DNA of 19,479 bases from an uncultured Clostridia bacterium (GTDB taxonomy: Bacteria > Bacillota > Clostridia > HGM11514), in NCBI GenBank assembly GCA_934489915.1, contig CAKSSZ010000009.1, forward strand, positions 1 to 19,479, written 5' to 3'. Below the pieces are notes generated by a model, which worked only from the letters and a program-made list of their open reading frames with translations, made no database searches and was not told the DNA's origin. Shown one piece after another: positions 1-6,697 of this stretch. The position numbers and the translations under genes were made by a program. How positions within the stretch are numbered: the first letter of the stretch is position 1; each line of letters opens with the position of its first letter.

Positions 1-1
1 G

Positions 2-616
2 CAGGATTCCTGTGACTTTATTATTTCCACTACTTCTTTAGAGGGATATCGCATGGATCGGGATAGGATCACGATAGGGCACCTGCTGGAAGCGGGGGAT
101 ATTCAAAAGATTGAAACGGAAATGCGAAAAATACGGTCTGAAAAGAAAATCGGCGTACAGCGAATGATGCCTCACATTGAGTTGTTCAGCCGAGAGTTGA
201 TGTTTCCCCGGTGCGGCTGCTCTGATAAGCAGGGACTGCTGCACGAAATGTGTCAGCGTCTGGAAAGCTTGGGTTATGTGACGCCGAATTTTGAAGCTTC
301 CGTACTGGAGCGGGAAAAGAGCGCACCGACTGATCTTGGAAAAGGGTTTGCACTGCCTCACGGGCTGCGGGATTATGTGAACCATTCGGTGGTGGCGGTT
401 GCCACGCTGAAAACGCCGATAGAGTGGACGCAAAATGCCCGGGTGGATGTGGTATTTCTGATTGCCTTTGACCCGGAGGAGGACGAGCAGGTAACAGAGA
501 GAATGATGGGATTTTATCGGTCCATTGTTTCCTTCATGGAGGATGACGCAGCGTGCGACAAATTGCGGCGTATGGAGGAGCCGAGGGATCTGATGCAACG
601 ATTAGAACAGTGGTAG
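2..616 (+). CDS. PTS-controlled transcription regulator, C-terminal part (EIIB-like end plus EIIA domain), 5' truncated
   Basis: The frame is open from the left edge of the window, so this is the C-terminal ~204 residues of a longer protein. The first visible residues (CDFIISTTSL) resemble the end of the EIIB-like domain of multidomain regulators of the MtlR/LicR/ManR type. The rest is a type-2 (mannitol/fructose) EIIA domain with the phospho-accepting histidine in the motif ALPHG (codons near 355-363). In that family DNA-binding and PRD domains precede these domains, and phosphorylation by HPr and EII proteins switches an activator on or off. I infer that this protein controls the PTS operon that begins 12 bases downstream. 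The internal ATG at 53 is not the start, because the EIIB-like residues lie upstream of it in the same frame. The domain identity is fairly sure. The regulator role and target are inferred, since the DNA-binding part is outside the window. Confidence 0.8.
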   Translation, partial: QDSCDFIISTTSLEGYRMDRDRITIGHLLEAGDIQKIETEMRKIRSEKKIGVQRMMPHIELFSRELMFPRCGCSDKQGLLHEMCQRLESLGYVTPNFEASVLEREKSAPTDLGKGFALPHGLRDYVNHSVVAVATLKTPIEWTQNARVDVVFLIAFDPEEDEQVTERMMGFYRSIVSFMEDDAACDKLRRMEEPRDLMQRLEQW

Positions 617-628
617 GAGGGATTGGTT

Positions 629-883
629 ATGGTAGAGGTAACATATCAAATCAAAAATGAAGAAGGACTGCATGCCAGACCGGCGTCTGATTTTTGCAAG
701 GCGGCTTCCCGGTTCCAGTGCAGCATTACCGTCTGTAAGGATGGAGAAGAATTTGAAGCAAAAAGCATTTTGATGGTATTGTGCATGGGTGCAGAGCAAG
801 GAGATGTGATCACCATCAAGGCGGATGGAGTGGATGAGCAGGAGGCCGTTGATACGCTGGTGGCCACCTTGGATATGGAGTGA
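629..883 (+). CDS. ptsH: Phosphocarrier protein HPr
   Basis: This 84-residue protein is a small cytoplasmic phosphocarrier that passes phosphate from Enzyme I to EIIA proteins. The ATG at 629 is chosen over the in-frame TTG at 623 because AGGAGG (615-620) lies 8 bases before it. This start also puts the active histidine exactly at His15 (GLHARPA) and the regulatory serine at Ser46 (KSILMV), the standard numbering. Ser46 is the target of HPr kinase in Gram-positive bacteria, so the protein could also take part in catabolite control. The residues after Ser46 (ILMVLCMGA) differ somewhat from the common IMGVMSLG pattern, which may alter recognition by HPr kinase or CcpA (inference). It lies 12 bases after the regulator and overlaps the next gene region, so it is co-transcribed. 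It may be a dedicated HPr for this operon; whether a housekeeping copy exists elsewhere cannot be seen. Confidence 0.93.
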   Translation: MVEVTYQIKNEEGLHARPASDFCKAASRFQCSITVCKDGEEFEAKSILMVLCMGAEQGDVITIKADGVDEQEAVDTLVATLDME

Positions 884-888
884 TGAAA

Positions 889-2574
889 ATGAAGGTATTA
901 CAAGGAATTGCCGGTGCGCCGGGGGTGACGTCGGCTCCGATTCTCTATTACGAAAAGAAAAAAACAAAGGGAGAGAAGCTGCCCTTTGATCAGGTGGCGG
1001 CAAAAGCTCTGGAGCAGGTGAGAGCCTTGCGGGAAAAGACCTTCTCGGAGCTAGGGGAAGAAAAGGCAAAAATTTTTTCTGCTTATGAAATGCTGCTGGA
1101 GGATCCCATGCTGATGCAGCCCATCGGTACAAAAATCGAGGCGGGCACAGAGGAACGGGAGGCTGTGTTACAGGTGACAGAGGAGATGGCGTCTGTACTG
1201 GCGGCAAAAAAGAACGAGTATTTGCGGCAGCGGGCAGACGATATCCGTTATATCGGAACGCTCCTATGCGATCTGATGGACGGAGCTGAGGCGGAGTTTT
1301 CCTTCCCGGCAGAAGCGGAGCAGTATATCATAGCCGCTCGGGAACTGACCCCGGTAGATACTATGCTGTTTGACCGCAGCCGACTGGCCGGCTTGGTGAC
1401 CCAGCTGGGGGGCGCTGCCTCTCATACGGTGATTTTGGCGAAATCCTTAGGAATTCCGGCGGTGGTAGGGGTACATGACTTGGATCGAAGCGTCCACCTG
1501 CAGGAGGGCTTTTTGGATGGATATCAAGGCAGGCTGACGGTTGCGCCGGAGGAAGCGGAAAAGCAGGAATATGAGGCTAAAATCCGGGAAGAACGGCGTT
1601 TTACCGAGATGCTGACAGAATTAAAGCAATCCCAGGCTAAAACCGCAGACGGCTGCCCCATTGCTGTGGCAATTAATATCGGAAAACCGTCAGACTTGCG
1701 GGGAATGGAAGAGGAAGCGCTTTGCGGAGTCGGCCTGTTCCGGACAGAATTTTTATATTCCTCCGCCAGACAAAAGCCTACCGTAGAAGAGCAGATTGCA
1801 GCTTATCGGGAGGTGATTGAAAAAGTTGCGCCGGAGAGTGTGACCATTCGTACCCTGGATATCGGCGGCGATAAAAAAATTGATTATCTGGAGTTAAAGC
1901 CGGAGGAAAATCCCTTTTTGGGGAACCGTGGAATTCGGCTGTGCTTAAACCACCCCGATCTGTTCCGGGAGCAGCTGCGTGCGCTGCTGATTGCCGGAGC
2001 GAAGGAGGGCGTAAAGCTGATGCTCCCTATGGTAACCTGCCTTTCTGAGGTGCGGGGAACCAAAGAGCTGATTGCGTCTGTGATCCGGGAGCTGGAGCAG
2101 GAGGGAATCGACTGCTGCCGTCATCCGAAGGTAGGGATTATGATTGAAACCCCCGCAGCTGCGATTATGGCGGATGTATTTGCCGATCAGGTGGATTTTT
2201 TCAGCATCGGAACAAACGATCTGGTGCAATATTTGATGGCGGCGGATCGGGGGAACGGGGAGGTAGAAGCCCTGTATAACCCGTATCATCCGGCGGTGCT
2301 GCGGATGATTGCACAGGTGATCAGGTGCGGTGAGCGAGCAGGAATTGAGGTCAGCGTTTGCGGAGATCTGGCGGCAAATACAGAGTTTACCGAGCTGCTG
2401 ATTGGATTTGGTTTAAAAAAATTCAGCGTGCCTCTCCCCATGACCGGGCGGCTGAAATATGTAATTTCAACGGTAGATACTGGGAAAGCCAAGGAATTGG
2501 CAGAACGGGTTCTGGGAGCGGATGAAACCGCTGAAATTAAAAAAATAATGAAGGAACGAGGTGGAGCAAGATGA
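889..2574 (+). CDS. ptsI: PTS Enzyme I (PEP-protein phosphotransferase)
   Basis: This 561-residue cytoplasmic enzyme takes phosphate from PEP and gives it to HPr. It has the family's full length. The N-terminal half holds the phosphohistidine, His179, in GGAASHTVILAKSL. The C-terminal PEP-binding barrel shows TLDIGGDKK, FLGNRGIR, MIETPAA and FSIGTNDLVQY. The catalytic cysteine is Cys491 in CGDLAA; most family members have CGE here, so the Asp is a mild departure. The start is uncertain: GTG 880, ATG 883 and ATG 889 are all in frame. I prefer 889 because GGAG (877-880) is 8 bases upstream and the protein then begins MKVLQGIAGAPG, as in relatives. The HPr stop codon lies just before or within this start region, suggesting translational coupling. 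Its last four bases overlap the EIIA start. Confidence 0.95.
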   Translation: MKVLQGIAGAPGVTSAPILYYEKKKTKGEKLPFDQVAAKALEQVRALREKTFSELGEEKAKIFSAYEMLLEDPMLMQPIGTKIEAGTEEREAVLQVTEEMASVLAAKKNEYLRQRADDIRYIGTLLCDLMDGAEAEFSFPAEAEQYIIAARELTPVDTMLFDRSRLAGLVTQLGGAASHTVILAKSLGIPAVVGVHDLDRSVHLQEGFLDGYQGRLTVAPEEAEKQEYEAKIREERRFTEMLTELKQSQAKTADGCPIAVAINIGKPSDLRGMEEEALCGVGLFRTEFLYSSARQKPTVEEQIAAYREVIEKVAPESVTIRTLDIGGDKKIDYLELKPEENPFLGNRGIRLCLNHPDLFREQLRALLIAGAKEGVKLMLPMVTCLSEVRGTKELIASVIRELEQEGIDCCRHPKVGIMIETPAAAIMADVFADQVDFFSIGTNDLVQYLMAADRGNGEVEALYNPYHPAVLRMIAQVIRCGERAGIEVSVCGDLAANTEFTELLIGFGLKKFSVPLPMTGRLKYVISTVDTGKAKELAERVLGADETAEIKKIMKERGGAR

Positions 2575-3020
2575 GTATTTCTGATGTGTTAAAGCAGGAA
2601 AACATTGCCCTCTGTTTGGAGGCGGCCTCTAAGGAGGAGGCGTTGGAAAAGCTGACCGAGCTTCTTTATCAAAACGGAAAGCTGAATGACAAACAGGCAT
2701 TTTTAGAGGATGTGTTAAAGCGTGAGGCGGTTTCCACCACCGGGATCGGAAACGGAATTGCCATTCCCCACGGAAAATCCTCCAGTGTGAAGGAGACCAC
2801 CGTTGCCATCGGCCGGTTGAGCCGGGAAACGGAGTGGGAAAGCGTAGATGATCAGCCGGTGCAGCTTGTGGTGCTGCTGGCGGTGAACGATCAGGATAAG
2901 AACGGCGTTCATGTCCGGCTGCTTTCGGAAATGGCAAGGAAGCTGGCTTCTGCGGAAAATTGCCGGCAGCTGTTAGAAGCAAAGACGGCAGAAGAAATCA
3001 TTACTGTATTTTCAAAGTGA
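2571..3020 (+). CDS. PTS EIIA component, fructose/mannitol type
   Basis: This is a 149-residue single-domain EIIA protein that receives phosphate from HPr on a histidine and passes it to EIIB. The active residue is His67 in the motif GIAIPHGKS, typical of the fructose/mannitol EIIA family. The length matches an isolated EIIA domain. Its ATG overlaps the Enzyme I stop in an ATGA arrangement, so the two are probably translationally coupled, with the sequence AGGTGGAGCAAG before it serving as ribosome site. It belongs to the same set as the EIIB and EIIC that follow. The substrate cannot be told from EIIA. Confidence 0.92.
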   Translation: MSISDVLKQENIALCLEAASKEEALEKLTELLYQNGKLNDKQAFLEDVLKREAVSTTGIGNGIAIPHGKSSSVKETTVAIGRLSRETEWESVDDQPVQLVVLLAVNDQDKNGVHVRLLSEMARKLASAENCRQLLEAKTAEEIITVFSK

Positions 3021-3034
3021 AGGAGGAACCAACT

Positions 3035-3346
3035 ATGAAGATTGTAGGCATTGCAGCTTGTACGTCCGGGATTGCTCACACCTATATTGCAAAGGAAAAG
3101 CTGGTGACGGCTGCCCGTGAGCTGGGACATGAGGTGCATATTGAAACCCAGGGAACCATCGGAACAGAGGATGAGCTGACGGCGCCGGAGATTCAGGCGG
3201 CGGATGTGGTCATCATTGCAGCTGATATTAAGGTAGGCGGAAAGGATCGGTTTAAGGGAAAGCGTATTGTGGAGGTTCCCACGCATATTGCCATTAAGTC
3301 ACCCAAGGCGCTGATCGGGAAAATTCAGGAGGAATTAAACAAATAA
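3035..3346 (+). CDS. PTS EIIB component, fructose family
   Basis: This 103-residue protein carries the phosphocysteine that donates directly to the incoming sugar. The active residue is Cys9 in the N-terminal loop AACTSGIAHT; most fructose EIIB proteins have CPTGIAHT, so the residues after Cys (Thr-Ser) are slightly unusual. A further family signature is the conserved GKRIVEVP stretch near residue 80. The start at 3035 is chosen over an in-frame upstream start at 2960 because AGGAGG (3021-3026) precedes it and the active-site loop belongs at the very N-terminus. It lies 14 bases after EIIA. EIIA, EIIB and EIIC are separate proteins here rather than fused as in many FruA proteins. Confidence 0.93.
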   Translation: MKIVGIAACTSGIAHTYIAKEKLVTAARELGHEVHIETQGTIGTEDELTAPEIQAADVVIIAADIKVGGKDRFKGKRIVEVPTHIAIKSPKALIGKIQEELNK

Positions 3347-3374
3347 CAGAATAAAAATACGAGGAGGAAAAGAG

Positions 3375-4457
3375 ATGTTAAAAAAGTTACAGTTGAAAAA
3401 ACACGCATTAACCGGAATTTCTTTCATGCTGCCCTTGGTGGTAGCGTCGGGCTTATTGATTGCCATCGGGAATATTTTCGGCGGGAATCCGGATACCATT
3501 TCCAATTATAAAGAAGGCTATAATATCTGGCAGGCCGCGGTCACCTTGGGCGTTTACGGGATGGGGCTGCTGCCCGGGGTAATGGGTGCGGCAATTGCTT
3601 ATTCCATTGCAGACCGCCCCGGTATTGCTCCCGGCTTGCTGATGGGAATGATTGCTCAGAACATGGGCGCAGGATTTTTAGGCGGTATGCTGGGCGGTTA
3701 TTTGGCCGGATATTTTGTGGAATTTTTGAAAACTCATTTGAAGGTACCCAAGTGGGCGCAGGGGCTGATGCCCATGATGATTGTTCCCCTGCTGTCCTCC
3801 GTGGTGATCGGTTTGATTATGTTCTTTGTGGTGGGCGGCCCGATTGCGATGCTTTCGGAGAGCCTGACTGATTTACTGAAAAATATGCAGACCGGTTCCA
3901 AGGGAATTTTCGGTGCGGTGATGGGCGCTATGGCGGCCTTTGATTTCGGCGGTCCTGTGAATAAGGTTGCTTCTCTGTTTGCAGACGGTCTTTTGATGGA
4001 TGGGGTATACGGACCGGAGGCAGTGAAAATCTGCGCTTCCATGATCCCTCCCTTTGGCGTGGCGCTGTCCTGGTTGATCCGGAGAGCGAGATATACCAAA
4101 AGCGAAACAGATAACATTAAAATTGCGTTTCCCATGGGGATTTGCATGATCACAGAAGGGGTAATTCCCATTGCGGCGGTTGACCCCATTCGTGTGATTG
4201 CCTCCTGCTCCATCGGTGCGGCAGTGGGCGGAGCGCTGATTATGATTCTCAATGTTGGTTCAATGGTTCCTTCCGGCGGAATGTTTATTGTTCCGGCGAT
4301 GATCAATCCGGGCGGATTTATGCTTGCCCTGACGGCAGGAACTGTTGTAACGGCGCTGCTGCTGGTGCTGCTGAAAAAGGACGCAAAAGCGGAGGACGCA
4401 GTGGTATTGGATGAGGAAGAGGAGGAAGTGGATCTTTCTCAAATTAAAATTGGATAG
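3375..4457 (+). CDS. PTS EIIC component, fructose-family sugar permease
   Basis: This 360-residue integral membrane protein should form the sugar channel. Hydrophobic segments lie at about residues 14-36, 53-79, 85-117, 130-160, 176-190, 216-235, 250-295 (probably two) and 313-334. The family signatures FDFGGPVNK (residues 189-197) and TEGVIPIAAVDP (260-271) are present and fit the sugar-binding region of fructose EIIC proteins. The protein ends in a ~25-residue acidic tail (a run of Asp and Glu around 346-353), likely cytoplasmic. GGAGG (3362-3366) precedes the ATG by 8 bases. The family is clear. Fructose itself is only one candidate, because related EIIC proteins carry other ketoses, mannose derivatives or 2-O-glycosides. 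Confidence 0.93.
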   Translation: MLKKLQLKKHALTGISFMLPLVVASGLLIAIGNIFGGNPDTISNYKEGYNIWQAAVTLGVYGMGLLPGVMGAAIAYSIADRPGIAPGLLMGMIAQNMGAGFLGGMLGGYLAGYFVEFLKTHLKVPKWAQGLMPMMIVPLLSSVVIGLIMFFVVGGPIAMLSESLTDLLKNMQTGSKGIFGAVMGAMAAFDFGGPVNKVASLFADGLLMDGVYGPEAVKICASMIPPFGVALSWLIRRARYTKSETDNIKIAFPMGICMITEGVIPIAAVDPIRVIASCSIGAAVGGALIMILNVGSMVPSGGMFIVPAMINPGGFMLALTAGTVVTALLLVLLKKDAKAEDAVVLDEEEEEVDLSQIKIG

Positions 4458-4471
4458 GAAGTGAGTTCGGA

Positions 4472-5332
4472 ATGTATGTTTCCATGAAAAATATGCTTCG
4501 GGACGCCAATGAAAATCACTACGCAGTGATGGCGATTAACTGCTTTAACCTGGAAACGGCACGGACGGTCATTCGTGCGGCGGAGCAGTCAAACGCACCG
4601 ATTATTATTAATATTTATTATGAACATTTGCTGTACCACTGTGGAAGCGATTTGATTGCCCCTCTGGTACGGCGATTGGCAGAACAGGCTTGCGTAAGCG
4701 TGGCATTGAATCTGGATCACGGGCAGGAAAAGGATTATATTATCAAGGCCATTGACGATGGGTTTTCCTCTGTGATGGTGGATGCCTCCCGGTTTGGCCT
4801 GGAGGAAAATATTCAAATGACCCGGGAAATTGCCGAATATGCTCATGAAAGAGGCGTTAGTGTGGAAGGGGAAATCGGCCGTCTGGGTGCAACGGACGGC
4901 AACGCCCTCACCCAGGACGATATGTATACCGATCCGGAGCAGGCGAAGGACTTCTTTACCCGTACCGGGATTGACGCACTGGCCATTTCCATCGGTACCT
5001 CCCACGGAAATTATCCGGAAGGCTGGGTTCCGGAATTTGATCTGGATCGGCTGCAGGAAATCAAACGCCGAACCGGCGCCCCGCTGGTACTCCACGGCGG
5101 TTCCGGGTCGGGAAAAGAGAATATTGTCAACTCTGTAAAGTATGGAATTAATAAAATCAATGTCGGGTGCGACTTTATGAATGCCAACCGTGACGCAGTA
5201 GCACGGCTGCTGAAGGAACATCCGGAAATCAATTATTTTGACCTGATTCATCAGGCTGCGCAGGACAGCGAGGAGCTGGTGCGTTATTATATCGGGCTGT
5301 CCGGCTCGGAGGGTAAAAATAAAAATTTTTAA
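4472..5332 (+). CDS. Class II (zinc) ketose-phosphate aldolase, copy 1, divergent
   Basis: This 286-residue enzyme belongs to the class II aldolase family (fructose-bisphosphate, tagatose-bisphosphate and ketose-1-phosphate aldolases), which splits a ketose phosphate into DHAP and an aldehyde. Visible active-site residues are Asp82 and zinc ligand His83 (LDHG), Glu132-Glu134 (VEGEIG), zinc ligand His178 (GTSHG) and zinc ligand His208 (LHGGSG), plus the phosphate-site motif NKINV near 227. These positions match the GatY/KbaY branch. The N-terminus (AINCFNLETA) departs from the usual AFN pattern and from copy 2. The loop after His208 is GSGSGKEN instead of a proline-containing loop. The ribosome site overlaps the EIIC stop (AGGAAGTGAG, 4456-4465). 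An ATG at 4484 is a less likely start. The true substrate is unknown. Confidence 0.88.
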   Translation: MYVSMKNMLRDANENHYAVMAINCFNLETARTVIRAAEQSNAPIIINIYYEHLLYHCGSDLIAPLVRRLAEQACVSVALNLDHGQEKDYIIKAIDDGFSSVMVDASRFGLEENIQMTREIAEYAHERGVSVEGEIGRLGATDGNALTQDDMYTDPEQAKDFFTRTGIDALAISIGTSHGNYPEGWVPEFDLDRLQEIKRRTGAPLVLHGGSGSGKENIVNSVKYGINKINVGCDFMNANRDAVARLLKEHPEINYFDLIHQAAQDSEELVRYYIGLSGSEGKNKNF

Positions 5333-5347
5333 AGGAGATGTTAGATC

Positions 5348-6214
5348 ATGTTAATAAATATGAAGGAAATGCTGCGGGTTGCAGATCAGAATGAATTTGC
5401 GGTGCCTGCCTTTAACATTGGCAGCGAGGCTATTTTAAAGGGTGTTGTGGAAAGCGCTAACGAAAAGAATGCGCCGGTCATTTTGGCCATTCATCCCACG
5501 GAGCTTGAATTTTTAGGGGACAGCTTTATTAAAACCTGTATTGAAGAGGCTTACAAATCTCCTGTTCCGATGGTGATTCATCTGGATCACGGCGGCAAGT
5601 TTGAGGAGGTGCTGCGGGCGATTCGCTGCGGGTTTACCTCGGTTATGATTGACGCTTCTCATATGCCTTATGAAGATAATGTGGCAATTACCAAAAAGGT
5701 GGTTGAGGTGGCGCGGGTATCCGATGTTTCGGTAGAAGGTGAGCTGGGTACCATCGGCAACACCGGTGAGTCCTATGAAGGCGGTACCAGTAAAATTATT
5801 TATACCGATCCGGAGCAGGCCAAGGACTATGTGGAGCAAACGGGGATTGATTCCCTGGCGGTGGCCATCGGCACAGCTCACGGTATTTATCCGAAGGATA
5901 TGAAGCCGGAATTAAAGTTGGATTTATTAAAGGTAATTCGGGATACGGTGGACGTTCCTCTGGTGCTCCACGGCGGTTCCAGCAATCCGGACAAGGAGAT
6001 TGCCGAATCGGTGAAAATCGGGATTTCCAAAATTAATATTTCCAGCGATATTAAATTTGCTTTCTATAAAAAGTGCAGAGAAGTGCTGGCGGAAAATCCG
6101 AAATGGATCGAACCCAACGCCATCTATCCCCCTTGCATCAAGGCGATGAGAGAGGTTGTGGAGTTCAAGATGAATTTGTTTAACGATATCGGCAAAGCAG
6201 AGCTTTACAAATAA
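5348..6214 (+). CDS. Class II (zinc) ketose-phosphate aldolase, copy 2
   Basis: This 288-residue paralogue of the preceding gene has the complete class II set: Asp80 and His81 (LDHG), Glu130 and Glu132 (VEGELG), His178 (GTAHG), His208 (LHGGSSNPD) and SKINIS near 227-232. It resembles the ketose-bisphosphate or ketose-1-phosphate aldolases that sit with sugar transporters, and its N-terminus (VPAFNIGSEA) is closer to the family norm than copy 1. AAGGAG (5332-5337) overlaps the end of copy 1 and precedes this ATG by 10 bases. It is the last gene of the operon, because a strong terminator follows within 20 bases. Copies 1 and 2 share order and motifs but differ widely outside the active site. 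I infer different substrates, or a mixed complex, rather than a recent duplication. Confidence 0.92.
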   Translation: MLINMKEMLRVADQNEFAVPAFNIGSEAILKGVVESANEKNAPVILAIHPTELEFLGDSFIKTCIEEAYKSPVPMVIHLDHGGKFEEVLRAIRCGFTSVMIDASHMPYEDNVAITKKVVEVARVSDVSVEGELGTIGNTGESYEGGTSKIIYTDPEQAKDYVEQTGIDSLAVAIGTAHGIYPKDMKPELKLDLLKVIRDTVDVPLVLHGGSSNPDKEIAESVKIGISKINISSDIKFAFYKKCREVLAENPKWIEPNAIYPPCIKAMREVVEFKMNLFNDIGKAELYK

Positions 6215-6351
6215 CGCCAACCCCTTCTTGAAAAGCCGCAGCGTTTTCCCCCAATCATAAGGCTGCGGCTTTTTCTTTTATTGTTGCGGTGTTATGCACA
6301 CGCCCATGGACGCAGTTCGATTGCTTGAATATGTGCAAATAACACCAACCC
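6208..6351 (+). repeat. Imperfect 16-base direct repeat flanking the terminator
   Basis: CAAATAACGCCAACCC at 6208-6223 recurs as CAAATAACACCAACCC at 6336-6351, differing at one base. The first copy contains the stop codon of the second aldolase. The second lies in non-coding DNA 128 bases further on. Each copy is followed by a hairpin with a T-run. The repeat is visible directly; that it marks a duplication or recombination is inference. Confidence 0.6.
6231..6279 (+). terminator. Rho-independent terminator of the PTS/aldolase operon
   Basis: A perfect 12-bp stem joins AAAAGCCGCAGC (6231-6242) to GCTGCGGCTTTT (6262-6273) across a 19-base loop, followed by a T-rich run to 6279. It starts 17 bases after the stop of the second aldolase, so it ends the PTS operon and insulates rpoB from it. 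The A-run on the left arm means it could act in both directions, but no gene converges from the right. Confidence 0.9.
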
Positions 6352-6397
6352 GCAAGAAAACAATCTCAAAAATAATCCAATTTTTTTAGGAAAGACG

Positions 6398-6437
6398 GAG
6401 AGACAGCAGCCAAATTTGGTTCGCTGCTCTCTTTTTT
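6398..6437 (+). terminator. Second terminator-like hairpin, no gene in front of it
   Basis: The arms around GAGAGACAGCAGC (6398-6410) and GCTGCTCTC (6423-6431) pair with a two-base bulge, and CCAAATTTGG forms the inner part. Six T residues follow (6432-6437). It looks like a Rho-independent terminator, but nothing between 6280 and 6398 looks coding. It may be a backup terminator for the aldolase operon, or the remains of a lost upstream gene's terminator. Confidence 0.65.
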
Positions 6438-6536
6438 CAGGCTTTGTGATTATTACCAAAAAAATCGGGTAAACTATAGGTTGCCATGCTTATTTAATAG
6501 AAACGATTTTTTTTACAAGTTTTTTTCAATTTTTCC

Positions 6537-6565
6537 TTGACAAATGATTTTTACTATGATACTAT
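6537..6565 (+). promoter_or_regulatory. Sigma-A promoter of rpoB-rpoC with extended -10
   Basis: A perfect -35 TTGACA (6537-6542) and a -10 TACTAT (6560-6565) are separated by 17 bases. TG at 6557-6558 gives an extended -10. A long T-rich tract (about 6508-6534) directly upstream could act as an UP element. Transcription would start near 6572, giving a leader of about 125 bases before rpoB. Confidence 0.85.
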
Positions 6566-6602
6566 ATAAAATTGCTATCGTATGATAAAAGGGATTTTTT
6601 AC

Positions 6603-6649
6603 GGTTTTCCTCACAAAAAAGGGAAACCTTGGAAATTTTCTCTTTGTGA
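6603..6649 (+). promoter_or_regulatory. Structured rpoB leader with two mutually exclusive stems
   Basis: Stem A pairs GGTTTTCC (6603-6610) with GGGAAACC (6621-6628), 8 bp with one G-U. Stem B pairs TCACAAA (6611-6617) with TTTGTGA (6643-6649) and GGGAAA (6621-6626) with TTTCTC (6637-6642), 13 bp with a three-base bulge. Both use 6621-6626, so they cannot coexist. Neither has a T-run, and the rpoB ribosome site (6683-6690) lies outside both. A regulatory role is inferred only from the pairing. Confidence 0.4.
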
Positions 6650-6697
6650 TATTCATGCAAAACAGAGGTAAAATAAATCAATGAGGTGAGGTTGCTT

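Noticed and set aside
2960..3034. A 25-residue N-terminal extension of the EIIB protein
   Set aside because: The extension overlaps the EIIA coding region in another frame. The strong ribosome site at 3021-3026 and the family's N-terminal active-site loop fix the start at 3035.
6444..6475. An upstream rpoB promoter (TTGTGA and TAAACT)
   Set aside because: The spacing is 20 bases and the -10 is poor. The promoter at 6537-6565 is far better.
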